Assembly: GCA_036873135.1 (NCBI GenBank)
Contig: JAPTYO010000002.1
Span: 32,603,452 to 32,667,451, forward strand
Source: Clarkia xantiana subsp. parviflora
Taxonomy: Eukaryota > Streptophyta > Magnoliopsida > Myrtales > Onagraceae
Length of the DNA stretch: 64,000 bases
Direction of reading: 5' to 3'
In this document: piece after piece, positions 10,324-21,524 of the stretch
Position numbering within the stretch: position 1 is the first letter of the stretch
How the letters are laid out: each line of letters begins with the position of its first letter
The notes under the pieces: generated by a model
Databases searched by the model: none
What the model saw: the letters and a program-made list of their open reading frames with translations, nothing else
Told to the model about the DNA's origin: nothing
Translations under genes and position numbers: made by a program

Positions 10324-13008
10324 TTAGGCTTGGTCCTTGTCAGCGGCATCTGCGGGAGCTGGGTCCACGAGGTCGGTGGCAGAAGGCTCCACAGGGTCGG
10401 CCGCGGGAGGATCGACTATCGAGGCATCAGCACTTGGAAGCTCTGCTGCGTCTTCGACAATTGCGGGAGTACTCCCCCCATCACTCTCCTCCGAAAGAGC
10501 AAAGTATTTCTTCGCGAAGGGAGCGAGAGAAGGAGACTTGTCGAAGTTGATGGCGTCGCCATACTCAAGGTGGAGCTCCTCAACCGCATTGAAGAAATTG
10601 TTCTCCACCTCCGCGCCGAAGAACTTCACAGCATCAGCCTGGAAGTCTTCAGACCTCCGATAATCCTCCCGGCCCTTGACCTCGACCGCGACCAGCTGCG
10701 CGGGAACCCCCGCGACTTGCTCCTCCAAAGCCTTCTTCTCGAGGACCAGTTTGTCCTTAGCAGTCTGCCGCTCCTGTCGCTCCCGCTTCAGGAGCCCCTC
10801 GAAGTCGCCAACCTGCTTTTGGAGGTCCTGAACCTTTCGGTCGAGGATGGCCTGCTCCTTGGCAAGTTTCCCCCGCGAAGATTTGGAGGCCGCAAGATCC
10901 TCCTTAAGCTTGGCAATGGTCGCCCGGTCCCGCTCCCGGGACTCATCATAGGCAAAGAGGTACCCAAAAAGACGGTTGAAGTCCCCGAGCTCCTACGATA
11001 GAAGAAAGAAAAGTGTTAATGAACAAGCAACCAGCCTTACCAATGAAGAGGGAGAAGCGAAGTTTTACCTCTATCCGACGCAGGGACATCTCTCGAACAT
11101 CCCGACGCATCGCCTCCCGATTCAGGGAAATCGGATACCGCATGGTGGGCAGGATCGAGCCTGCCAGCAGATGCAGAGCCAGTTCTTCATGGGCATCCCC
11201 TTGTCGAAGCTGGACCCCTTGCAGTGTTTGGATTGGGGTCCAGGGAGCATCCACTTGCGCGGGGTCGAAGGCCCTGTAGAAACTCCCGTCGAGAGGGAGA
11301 GGAGGAGGGCCAACACGAGTCGTGGAGGGGCACGCCTCCGGCTCGACCCGGGCGGGGGAAGGAGTGAAGTCGTGGATGGGCGACGGCTGTCGCTGCTGCG
11401 GAGAAGATGAGGGGGCACCCCCTGAGAGGTTGGTTTCAAGGGGGACTGCCCCGTCTTCCGACGATGACGAAGGGAGCCACCCTCATCAGTCTCCTCGGAG
11501 GAGTCCAAGGTTTCCACCCGACGAAATTGTTCGCCGGTCGGGGTTTTCTCCCCAGTTGAGGGAGGCGCCCCTGTTGAGGGTGGTGCACCCGCGGAAGCTT
11601 CAGCGCCCGATGGAGCTCCTGAGCGACCTGCACCTAGAGGACGAGAGGCTTCAGAAATGTAATCAGGGAGTTCATCAGGATTCTTACACCAAACAATATG
11701 TCGGGAGACATATTGGTCCTTCCCGTGGTAATTGTAGTAGCCCGCCTTCAGGACACGAGGAATTTCCCCTCGAAGGACTCGTTTGACGTCAGCAATGCGG
11801 GCCTCCATGGTTGAAGGAATCAACTCCTTCGGGACCATCCTCCTGTACGATTTAATAGCGAGACGGAGCTTTTTACCTTCTTCAGCGTTCTGGACGTCGA
11901 AGAGCTGGTCCACCTCCACACGCTTTCGCTTCGGCTGCTCTGCAGAAGGAGATCCCGACGGAGCACCAGCCTTCTTGGCGGACTTCCTCTTCCGCGAAGG
12001 GCGGACAGCGTCGGTCTCCCCCTGCTTAAGGAACAGATTGGTCAGCACGGATACCTTCTTGGCTACAAACAGTAGAAGAAAAAGGGTTAGAGATGTACCC
12101 AAGGAACCATATTGGAGGGGCCGTCGAAAAGCTTACCCAAGGAGATTATATCGAGGAGTCGGATCCCGGCGTTCACCAGGTTTCGCTTCACGAGAGAATT
12201 GACGTCGAGGGGAGTGTAGGGCTCCCCCCATCGGTAGAGCTGGATGAGTTGAAGAGTTTGGAAATCTTCGTCAGTATAGGTGTGGAAGGCAGGAGGAGAG
12301 TCTGCCTCCACCTCCCATCGGGGCCATGGGATCGAAGAATTTTGGATGAAGAAGTAGCTCCTTTTTCATCCGCTGTTGTCGGACCCCGTGTCGACTAGGA
12401 GTCCCCGACCCTTGACCACCTTCCAGGTGTCAGTGGTCCAGTTACACAACCTGAGTTGCGTCTTGTTCCACTTCGGCATCCGGGGGTAGAAGGCGCAAAC
12501 CCCCGCCTCGTTGCACTTCATCCCGTAGAAGGTCCTGAAGAGCTTGAGGCTGTACACCCACTTCTGATGGAAGCAGAGGACCTGGAAGGCGTTCCACAGA
12601 TGTATGGCGTGGGGAGAGAAGGTGGTCGGATGCGTCTTATAATGCTGACACATCTCAACCAAACTGCCACAGAAAGGGAACCTAATCCCCGCTGATACTT
12701 GCCCCGTAGAGACAAATACCTCCCCTTTTCGGGGACGAGTAACCTCAAGGTTACCCGAGGGGCGAGGCCAGGGATACAGGAAACGAGGTTCCCAAGTAGA
12801 AGTGATGCATCCCTCCCGGAGAGCTGCATCATAAGCGGTGTTGGAGATTTCATTCAGAGCATAATCAAAGTTGAAGGGCTTTCTTCCCTCAGAGCTAGAT
12901 CCACTGTCTGAAAAGTAGCAATGGCAAGGAAGGCACATTGGGATTTTCGGAAAGCTGCAAACAAGAAAAAGATGAGCAAGCAACGAAGAAGAAATCCTTA
13001 CCAGACAT
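10324..13008 (-). pseudogene. Spliced antisense gene (aORF) of the Tat/Retand-like element
   Basis: Four exons can be placed with GT-AG borders: a 7-nt exon 1 (13008-13002, ATGTCTG), intron 13001-12908, exon 2 12907-12137, intron 12136-12063, exon 3 12062-11069, intron 11068-10993, exon 4 10992-10324. The frame joins at every border. Exon 2 encodes a domain with GIRFPFCGSLVEMC and LKLFRTFYGMK, like the putative plant gypsy-type transposon family. Exon 3 is basic and then Pro/Ser rich; exon 4 is charged and coiled-coil-like with an acidic Ala/Pro-rich tail. Two defects: a TGA near 12371 in exon 2 and a one-base shift near 11418 in exon 3. Function is unknown; it runs against gag-pol. A relative lies at 32393-34740. 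Confidence 0.82.
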
Positions 13009-13542
13009 GACGATTGGAGGTTGAAGGAATGAACTGGGCGTTGCCGGGAAGATGATCGGAAAAGCACTAAGGTCTTCGGAATCGCAAGAGTTTGAATTCG
13101 CAAAAGTTATAGAGAGCTCCTGAAAATTTGAAGACGGTAAAAGTGATCCAACACCCACGGTTAGGGTTTTATAGGCGAAGAGGACAGTGGAAGGGACACT
13201 TCGATCTGAGTCGTCGAAGTTGAAGCGTTCTAATATGGACCGTTGAGATGGAACGTGCAGAATGGCAACGGGCGTAATGATGAAACGGCCTGAAAAGCAC
13301 TTTTCAGAAAAAACAGGCGCGAAAAACCAGGCACGAGTGCCGAAGACGTCGCTTCACTATCTGCTGCATTTAATGACTGGGGAACCGGGGAGTCCCCTCG
13401 GATTTGGCAGTTATCCACAAGGCATCGAGGAAACGTGAATGAGAAGACTAGTATTGAGTGACTATGCCAAGGGAAAGATCCCCGATTTCGATGTCGAGAG
13501 GTCGGGAGTTAAAAGACACGACGAACTAAAAGTCCCTCATGT
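13009..13542. other. Antisense-gene leader and pre-LTR region
   Basis: No gag-pol coding is present. Read on the minus strand this is the upstream region of the antisense gene, with the TATA box at 13167-13173. On the plus strand it is the spacer before the polypurine tract. Confidence 0.5.
13167..13173 (-). promoter_or_regulatory. Putative TATA box of the antisense gene
   Basis: TATAAAA on the minus strand, about 160 bp before the antisense ATG, in the context CCTCTTCGCCTATAAAA. These 17 nt match the LTR TATA context at 3682-3698 exactly. Function is inferred from position and sequence only. Confidence 0.55.
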
Positions 13543-13554
13543 CTTGGGGGCAAA
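13543..13554 (+). other. Polypurine tract
   Basis: CTTGGGGGCAAA lies immediately before the TG of the 3' LTR, the expected position for plus-strand priming. Confidence 0.75.
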
Positions 13555-14262
13555 TGATGGGTTCGACTACAGCCGTTAGGCCCTATTAACGGTGAGGAAA
13601 CGGCAAATAGGCCCGGGGGGCCCTAAACGAAGGCCAAGATGGCCCAGGCTAAGGATCCCGACGAAGGGAGTCCGAGGATGAGAGGTCCCGACAAAGTCGG
13701 ACCTGACAAGCGAGCTGAACGCTCCCGACGAGATGCCTCTGAGTATGATGAATCCCTGAGAACAATAGGCCCTGTCACGATGACGAGGGGCCCCGAGCGG
13801 TGACACAACGAGATAACTCTGGAGTCCCCGACGTTAGTCGGGACTCATTATCAGAGGATAAGGCCGAGATACGCGGGGCGTGGCCGAGATACGCGGAACG
13901 TGGTTAAGATACACGGAGCGTGGCCGAGATACGCGGGGCGTGGCCGAGATAAGCGAGATCATGGCCTAGATAGGCGGGATCACACCCGAGATACGCGGGA
14001 TACGGGCTAACCACCCCCAACGGTTCACCAGGTAACTGAGGTACCTCTTCGCCTATAAAAGGGCAAGAGGTCACCTCAGATCGATTACGTTGAATTACAT
14101 TACTTGAGATTACTGCTTGCCAGTCCGTACGAGAGACTCATTTAAGCATCGGAGAGGGATTCTGGGTCACTGCCCGGTCTATCCCCTCTTGCAGGATTGC
14201 GTGGAGCGAAGGAGCTAGGATCGCCGTCAAAGACCGTACCGGAGTTCCACCGTGATCCAACA
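13555..14262 (+). repeat. 3' LTR of the Tat/Retand-like element
   Basis: Same ends as 3185-3900. About 10 substitutions and one 8-bp deletion (near 13744) separate the two, roughly 98.6% identity. The TATA box is at 14054-14060. Confidence 0.95.
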
Positions 14263-14571
14263 TTGCACAATTGATGTATCTAAACCTGGCATGTCGGAGT
14301 ATGACCAGGCAAAGATCTCCTTGTACTCGTCTAGTAGCTCGATCATCTGGGCTTTCTGAGAGGGATCAAGAGTTGCCCCAATTTTGAGCTCTCGGGGTTC
14401 TTCCTTTGTACCGATGTTAACTATCTCGATAGTTCCGGTAGTTGATGGCTTCCTCTCCCCGAATCTCTCGAGACTCTCTTATTTCGATCGGAACATGGCC
14501 ATCACTATATTCCTCTGATTGAATCACATCGTCATGGTTTTCGTGTTTTCTTGTATTTTTCCTACGGTAAG
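14263..14571 (-). pseudogene. Start of the Ogre-like RT exon, right of the nested insertion
   Basis: Minus-strand reading gives a charged stretch after the intron acceptor, then GTIEIVNIG, ELKIGATLDP and EIFAWSYSDMPGLD, the typical lead-in to plant gypsy RT. It continues across the insertion into the segment ending at 3179. A one-base frame slip lies near 14460. The junction residues are intact, showing the other element inserted without deletion. Confidence 0.85.
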
Positions 14572-14723
14572 GAAAATAACCGGAATCAATGCGAATTTGA
14601 CGGAAAAAATCGAAATAAAGGGATTTATTTATATCGATAAGATCATGACAATATCCCTCTTTCCTATGCGGGGCTCATGATCTTGCCGTGCAAAGGAGTA
14701 CAACAGAAACTCATAAATCTTAC
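14572..14723 (-). other. Intron between protease and RT of the Ogre-like element
   Basis: Donor GTAAGA at 14723 and acceptor CCGTAG ending at 14572 give a 152-bp AT-rich intron with in-frame stops. Unspliced RNA ends the protein at a stop just inside the intron; splicing joins DE to KNTRKHEN. Ogre elements are known for a partly spliced intron at this position. Confidence 0.75.
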
Positions 14724-16021
14724 TCATCGCTAAGCGGAAGAGCATAAACCGGAATCGAAAACCAATTGGTGATTGCTTCTCCTTCAACGGAGGGTCGAAC
14801 ATAAATGCCTGGGGGGGCTTCTTCGAGGACGGCTCCGACTGTGTTGTCGGTGATGAACAGTCTTGCTAAGGCTTGTAATGCTTCATCTTCATCAGTTCGA
14901 ATGACGTGAGCTGGTCCTGGGAAAGTGACTGACAGAGGCGGAATGTTCATAGGCCTCCATCTTCTAGCGAATTGTCCCCTCTGGAAGTCCATCAGTTGTT
15001 GCTCTCCATGTGCGCTTTGACCCTCTTCTTGGGAAGGGGAATACCCCAGTCTGTGTCTGCATACACTTTCCTTCAGCTGAAGTGGGCGCGGGATTCCTTG
15101 ACACCTGATACCCAGGCCTTGACCTGGGACAAAATTATTCTTCAACATGAACCTTCCCACCATGATATCTGCCTTGCTCAGTGTTGGCTCTCCCCAATCC
15201 TTGATTACAGAGACTGGTTCAAAGGAATGGAATGCGGGTGGTTCATCTCTGCTGGTGTTGATGACAGGCACTGCCGTTTCCTGGTAAATGTTGTGATCAC
15301 CTTCCCCCTGATTTCCACAAGGCGGTTGTTAATCACGTACTTCAGTTTCTGATGTAGGGTGGATGGAACTGCCCCAGCCGCGTGGATCCATGATCGAGCT
15401 GAAAACATTCGGGATATCCATGAATCTTAAGGTTACATCAAAAACATTTGGACCAATATCGAGCTGTAATTCGATCTCTCCGTAGACTTCCTTCTTCGTA
15501 CCATCGAAAGCTCAAACCGCCGACTTGCTTGTACGTATATGTGACAGGTCAATCTTCATTTGCTTGAGCGTGGATAATGGGTAAACATCGACTGCCGAAC
15601 CACCGTCAATCATGACCTTCGAGAGCACAAATCTGTTACACTTGCAGATAATGTGAAGGGCTTTTACATGGTTCTGGCCGTCGACTGCCAGGTCATCATC
15701 CCCGAAATAAATTTGGTTCGAGAATATGGAGCCAATAACATTGCCCATTTGTTCGGAAGAGGTCTCTTTTGGAACTAACGCTTCCTTGAACACATTCATG
15801 AGAGCCTCGCAGTGACTTTCTGAGCTTAAGAGGAGGGCAAGAAAAGAAATTTGAGCCGGGGTCTTGCGGAGCTGATCAATCACTTTGTCCTCTCCTTCCT
15901 TCATGAACTTTACGAAGTCCTCAATTTCGTCGTCGGTTACCTTCTTCTTCGGTGCCACTTCTACAACCCTGTATTTAGAAACATCCTCTGCGTACACACG
16001 ACCCGAACGTGTCATGATCAT
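14724..16021 (-). pseudogene. Protease and G-patch-like region of the Ogre-like element
   Basis: The protease shows VMIDGGSAVDVYPLSTL (near 15570-15620), an Asp-Gly-Gly variant of the active site. The preceding stretch holds ITMTRSGRVY-like residues found between gag and protease of Ogre elements. After one stop near 15512 and others near 15240-15410, a segment with GRFMLKNNFVPGQGLG (near 15150) resembles a G-patch, an RNA-binding motif seen in some retroelement proteins. The exon ends at the donor at 14724. The parts are in two frames and the chain is broken. Confidence 0.78.
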
Positions 16022-17748
16022 AACATGATCATCTGGTTTTGGTGCCCCGATTACTTGAGCTTCATAGATCCAAGGGACCTTCTTGTTGCTTTCATATTGG
16101 AAAGGAGCTGGCCCTGCATCACTAGCGGCAGCCTGGCTGGCTGTTCGGGCACATAATTTAGTACGAATGGCGTGATTACCGCGATAGCGACATCTTCTGA
16201 CGACTCATCTTCAAGACAGATCATGTTGATAGACGATGATGAACCCGCATTGTGTTGCGGTAAAGGGTTCGTCTTGACATTTGGAGGAGGGATCGGGTTG
16301 AGAATAAGGAGCTTGTTGTCAATGAGGTCTTGAATCTTGTGCCTCAGGCGGGTGCAATTCTCTATGGAGTGTCCTGCTATCCCCATATGGAACTCACATC
16401 TCGAACTTGGGTCGTCGTTGGGTACTTTTGAATCTGACCTCATTAACTTGGGGCCGATGAGGTTTTGTTCTAACATCTTCTGGTACACCTCGGTCATTGA
16501 CACAGGTAAGGGCGTAAAGGATCTTATGTCCCTCTGCTTGTAATTAAATCGATTTCCTTGTCCACCCGTGAAGGAAGGTTGTGGAGCCGGGGGTATTTGA
16601 GTCATTGGCTGAGTCACAGGTGCCGCCAACTGCATCGTGTAGATTGCGCTTACAGTTGCGTCTTTTGGGAGCAGCTTTTTGGAACCACTCTTTCTCAAAC
16701 CGTCTCCCTGGTAGCTTTTGAGGGGATCTTCAATCCTCCCTGTCCGGATTCCCTGCTCGATCATGTCTCCGGATTTTACCAAGTCAGCGAAATTTGCAGA
16801 AACATGTCCCAATAAATGAGAGTAATACGCTCCCTTCAAAGTTCCAATAAACATGAATACCGCTTCCGCATCCTCTAGAGGTGGTCGGACTCCGGCCGCC
16901 TTTTCCCTCCAAGACTGCATATAGTTCCTGAAGGACTGTCCCGCATTCATTTCCATGCTCTGGAGATCCATGCGGGTCGGAGCGGTGTCCAGATTGAACT
17001 TATGTTGGCGAACGAAAGCGTTGGCCATTTCTTCCCATGTTGAGATATCGCCGGCCTTCAAGCTAACAAACCAAACCAAAGCTGCTCCTTTCAAGCTTTC
17101 TTGGAATGTTTGGACCAAGAACTCCTCATACTGTTGGTAAGGGGCCATCTTCGTAAGGTAAATCCGCAGGTGAACGATGGGATTACCAAGGCCATCGTAC
17201 TTCTCGAACTCAGGGACCTTGAATTTCTCCGGTCTTGACATGTTAGGAAAAAGGCACAGGTCAGAGTAACCAATGCCCCCATATTGTTCGAGACTGGAGA
17301 ACGCTTTCATCTTTTCCTCCATTTTCTTCAAGCGGCGATCATGTTCAGTCTCGATGACAGGCGATGATGTGAAAGCATTCGTGCCGGTTGCGCCCCCTTG
17401 GTTAACATGCCCATGCATTATGGTCGGGCTTGGGGAGACACATGGTGTTGGTAGAGTCTGATCGGGGCTGATCAAAGTAGGGTGGTTTCGAGAGGGGTCC
17501 ACCGTGGTGTTGGGAGGTACAGTGGTAGCTGGCATTGCGGTTCCTATATTCGCTGAGGGGCCTGGAGTCGAGGTCCCTGTCGGCAAGGGCGGGTTTGGAG
17601 CATTGATGGTTGACTGAGCCTCGAGGAGTGCCATGATGCGTTCCATGTTTGCTGACATGGTGGCCATATCCTCATGCATTTTTGCGTTAGCTGCCTCGAT
17701 TTCGACCATTCGTTCCTCATGTCGCTGGATTTTCTGCGTGTTCTCCAT
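16022..17748 (-). pseudogene. Gag of the Ogre-like element
   Basis: The 565-residue frame from ATG 17748 starts with a coiled-coil-like helix (about 1-45), then a Pro/Thr-rich linker. The capsid-type domain follows (residues about 170-330, with GAALVWFVSL and SFRNYMQSWREKAAGV). The region near residues 450-490 has CEFHMGIAGHSIENCTRL, the Cys-His nucleocapsid-like motif of Tat elements. A one-base shift near 16080 moves the reading frame just before the protease. Confidence 0.88.
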
Positions 17749-17978
17749 ATTAGTGATTTTTCGCGTACGTGCCAGTACTAGCTAGTCCTGCAATTGGAAA
17801 AAATGACGATTCAAAATGTGGACAAAGAATTCCATGCATGATTTTTTAAAAATTAATGTGTCATTCATTTCAACATTTTGTTCATAAAAGAGATAGTTTT
17901 ACAACTAAAATTTAAACTCTAAAATGCTTTACACGACTGCGCATCTCGCCGAGTGTGTCGAGTGCTTGCTCTTTAGTT
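17749..17978 (-). other. Spacer between ORF1 and gag of the Ogre-like element
   Basis: Short AT-rich stretch with no ORF or motif recognised. Confidence 0.4.
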
Positions 17979-19503
17979 CTAATGAAAGCGACAGATAAAT
18001 GCTTTGAAAAAATATTTGAGTTTTCTCGCTCTTCGTTTGAAATTTTCAAGCTCAGCACTTAGTCGCGTCTTCTGTCTCTCTTTCACCTTGAGAGCCCATT
18101 GCTGGTGCATGACAGTGGCATTTGCTTCGACAAGGTCTTTTTGTAGCTGCTTGACCTCTTCCCTAGCCCTTGTACAGTCCTGGACCCATGCCGCGCACTG
18201 AATTTCTACCCGAGCTGCCAGTGTGTCGTACACATCTTCGCTAGAAGGATGTTGAGTTTGGGGTTTTTGCCCGAGGATCTATGTGGGGTCAATGAGTGGC
18301 TCACTTGGAGTCGTGTGAAATCGGTAGATGTATTCTTTGGAAGCGCAATACATCTTTTCCTCTTCTCCGAGATCATCCGGTATATGGACCTTCTCCTCGA
18401 CTCGGTTTTCCCAAATCTTTTGAATCTGTCTGGCACCTTCCTTGAGCGTGGCTTGAGTGACTTTGTTGTCATGCCACTTGAACACGAGAGAGGTTCCCTT
18501 CACGCTCGCCGGTATACCTTGGAGCCCCCCAGTTGTCGTGTGACTCGAGCCGGGTAGGTGACTACTGAGCCTAGGTGACTGATAAGAGGAATGCCTTCGA
18601 AATCTTTGCATTTTAGAAATACGAGTTTTGGCGAAAACCAACGAGCTACCCACAAAATATATTTAGGTAAAAGTTTTGAAAAATGTTTTTTCCATTCAAG
18701 GGCGCTCCATCCTCTATCTACATGGAGAGAATAATCTATCATTCTTGATATAATTTTTTGGTCAATGAGAAAACGAAATTTGGGGAAACCCGCGCCGATC
18801 TCGATCAGATGACTTAAAAACCATATTTGTAGCAAAGCTGGACTTGCCCTAATTACCCATTTTCCTTTAGCCTTTATGAGATTCAGTGACGTGATTGTTT
18901 CAGCAAGCAACGCCACTATGTAACCTCTGCCTTCGACCACCTGAAGGACGACGTGTGCTAATGCCACGTCTATATGGCTTTTGGAGCGGGGGAATAAGAC
19001 AGTCCCAAAAAAAAGTAAGAGATAGGCGTGAGTTGCTCCTCGAATCGTTCGTTCATCTTTCATTCTGAAATCGATCCATCTTATTAAATGCTCGATAGAT
19101 ATACCATGCTCTACATTCACCATAAGCTCGTTAGCCACCCTCCCTTTTTTAGCTCGCAACAGTGTGGACATGATACATCTCTCCGGGCTCCGAATTGTGG
19201 CAGTATAATCTTCCTATTCCACTCGACACCTTTCACTAGTTTTCCGTATTCTTCTAGCGTGGGGGTGAGCTCTACGCCATTGACGATGAACACCGCCTTT
19301 TCCGGGTCCCAAAATTCGGTTAAGGCTTCAAGCATATGCCACTCTATTTTGTAGTCGGGAAGACGTTGAATTCCCCCAATGATCTTGGTGACGTAATCTT
19401 GTTTCGTGCTTAGCATGGCATTCCAGTTTCGATTGATATCTTCCTTGGGAGCCGGCAAAGTCATGAGGTGCAGGCATTTGCGTACTGCCTCCATCCTTAC
19501 CAA
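17979..19503 (-). pseudogene. ORF1 of the Ogre-like element (DUF7745-like), frameshifted
   Basis: Ogre elements carry an extra ORF between the 5' LTR and gag, of unknown function. Here three overlapping frames make it up: 19503-19117 with LTEFWDPEKAVFIVNGVELT and PTLEEYGKLVKG, then 19171-18500 with a membrane-like hydrophobic middle, then 18653-18279, and a final basic coiled-coil-like part 18233-17979. PTLEEY after a FYDP-like motif is typical of the plant domain called DUF7745. Shifts near 19150 and 18530 break it. Confidence 0.7.
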
Positions 19504-20154
19504 AATGGAGTGTAAAACACTTTAGAGTTGGTGAAATGAATGGCACATAAGTTTGTTTTTTTAAAATGATGATGCATGCTTTAAAAGTAAATTTTCCACT
19601 AATATCCATGTCACATTTACAATTACAACACTATAACATGAAGATTACATATGGACCCATATCCTATACACCATAAAATCTAGGGGTCGAGAATGATAAA
19701 GCGAAACAAAAAAACCACGCATGCATGCATATCAGCCGGATTGAAGCTTCTGGTAGTGTGTGTTTTGCTTTTCTCTATAGTTGGTTCCACTGATAGGTTC
19801 CCGACAATGTGGTTTCCTCACCCCATCATAGGGATCACAGGACCTACACAAGCGAGTAGAGTTTTTCCGAGCCGTACCGGCGGCCCAGCCGCTCCGGTCG
19901 TACCGTACTAAACCTCTGGGGTTCCTAGTCGCCCTAGGTTTTAGGCGTTTGGTCCTTATTCTAAAGTGATGTGTGTGCGGGTTTATACAGTATAGAATAC
20001 AACAAAGAAAAATAGTCAGTTTAAAAAAAAATATATTTACACCTGAAATCACCCAAAAATAACCAAATTAGAACGACAAAGTTAAATATATATATAAAAA
20101 AACTAAAACATGGCAAACAAGCAAATATATAAGAGCCCGAACCCTCAAATAGTC
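19504..20154 (-). other. 5' leader of the Ogre-like element
   Basis: Untranslated stretch between the primer site and ORF1. It is AT-rich with a GC-rich island around 19800-19960. No gene recognised. Confidence 0.45.
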
Positions 20155-20173
20155 CCAAGCAGAGTCGCCAAAT
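20155..20173 (-). other. Primer-binding site of the Ogre-like element
   Basis: On the minus strand TTTGGCGACTCTGCTTGGG directly follows the LTR end. TGGCGACTCTGCT-type primer sites are typical of Ogre/Tat elements. Confidence 0.8.
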
Positions 20174-20870
20174 TGTCGGACCTAAAATCTAACTTAAGGC
20201 GAATTACATTTTGAAAAACGTGCATTTTGAAAAGAGTCGCCACTAGTTAATTATTAGGCTAACTAGAATCCTAAATTACCTAAGCGTATAACGAATTTAT
20301 ACACCTAGGCATAAAATCGGTCTACGATTAGAAATTTGAGTTCGGGGGTTCTATTACGAATTAAAAAATATAATTTTTTTAACTACGCACTTTCGGTACT
20401 CAATTCACTTAATTTGCCAACTTTATTATTTAAATATTATATCAGATTAATCTAATAACGCCAGGATTCAATTAATTTCATATGAAATTATTATTATCAA
20501 CTATAAACCTAATACTTAAATTATTTTAAAAAAAACTCTCAATTAAGACGAAATCTAAAAAAATCCCCAAAATTACCTAACATGATATTTATACACAACC
20601 TAATATATAGTTTAACATACATACATAATTTGCCTATTCAATATTTAACCAATTACATTTTTAAAATACCTAATTAATTATAATGTGATAATATAATAAA
20701 AAATAACAAAAATTGAATAAATAAGTATATAAATTATATAATAATATAATATAATATATATTGAAAACAAAAAAAAAATCAAAATTACCTGCAGATTCAA
20801 GGTTTCCCTCAGCCAAGACAGGGACGGCGGACGGCAGCACGGACAGGGACGGCGGACGGGAGTGTTTACT
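20174..20870 (-). repeat. 5' LTR (3' portion) of the Ogre-like element
   Basis: The LTR boundary is TGTCGG at 20174 (plus view), next to the primer site. The body is very AT-rich up to 20790, then a GC-rich duplication (GGGACGGCGGACGG twice, 20819-20858) and an abrupt change at about 20871. Ogre LTRs are usually longer, so this one is probably cut. Confidence 0.6.
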
Positions 20871-21524
20871 ATAAGGAGGTGCAAGGATTTGTTGATCGGT
20901 TGGCTAATTTCGAGACAAAGAGGATGGCACAAGGAAATCAGATTCAAGAGTTGGAAGTCTTTGCGGAATTCAACGCACGAATACACGAAGAAGATCAAGA
21001 AAAGTGGGAACAGTTGGCATGTGGATCATTACTTTGAAGATGCTAAAGTCCCTGAGTCGGAAAAAGTGTGGTGCGCGACGGCGTACTTGGACGGTGGTGG
21101 AATTGCTTGGTGGAGAAGTTGTGTGACTTCTTGTTTCGTGTTGGGAGGTGAACCTCTGTCTATTTGGTCAGTGTTGTCGTCAAAGTTAGGAGTTTGGGCA
21201 GCGATGGATCGTGAGAAGCTTTTGGACTTCAAGGAGACATGTTCGATTCGTGAACACTACGGGTAATTTTCAGCTATCATCATTGCGATCCCGAGTTCGG
21301 AAGAGGACAGTAGGCTCTTTCACTCTGTTATGGGTTCGCAAGTTTGGACTCAGGTGGAGCTGAAGCATTGGGGAGCTAGGGACTTGAAGGTTGCGATTAT
21401 CGCTGCGGACGGATGGATCGAGCTTCGAGCTCTGAGTAAGTTAGGAGATGCTAGCCACGACGGTCAGGAGCAGAGTGCGTCCAAGCCTCGTGACAACACA
21501 GGGAAGGGATTAGTCAAGCCCTAA
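20871..21524 (+). pseudogene. Gag fragment, 5'-truncated
   Basis: Degenerate frames match the gag at 23982: FVDRLANFETKRMAQGN, YFEDAKVPESEKVWCATAYL, GGGIAWWRSC and IIAADGWIELRALSK. Frameshifts lie near 20980 and 21265. The first homologous base is right at the junction with the Ogre LTR. Confidence 0.75.

Larger units (their letters stand above)
3185..14262 (+). mobile_element. Young Tat/Retand-like Ty3-gypsy element nested in the Ogre-like pol
   Basis: The element is 11,078 bp with LTRs at 3185-3900 and 13555-14262. A primer site follows the 5' LTR, and a G-rich tract precedes the 3' LTR. Flanks TTGGA (3180-3184) and TTGCA (14263-14267) fit a 5-bp target duplication with one later change. 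The LTRs differ by about 10 substitutions and one 8-bp deletion, so insertion was recent. Order: gag, protease, RT, RNase H, integrase, tandem repeats, then a spliced gene on the opposite strand. An antisense gene behind pol is known from Retand and Grande, which supports the lineage call. Only two single-base frameshifts break gag-pol. Confidence 0.92.
1..20870 (-). mobile_element. Ogre-like (Tat lineage) Ty3-gypsy retrotransposon, interrupted and running off the left edge
   Basis: Read on the minus strand the order is LTR part (20174-20870), primer-binding site, an extra ORF before gag, gag, aspartic protease, a G-patch-like stretch, an intron, RT, RNase H and integrase, ending near 135; the 3' LTR lies beyond base 1. 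The extra 5' ORF plus an intron between protease and RT is the known Ogre arrangement. The pol is split by another element at 3185-14262, and the reading frame continues across that insertion, so the insertion is clean. Several frameshifts and stops make the copy inactive. The far LTR end was not found; it abuts the rearranged array starting at 20871. Confidence 0.85.
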
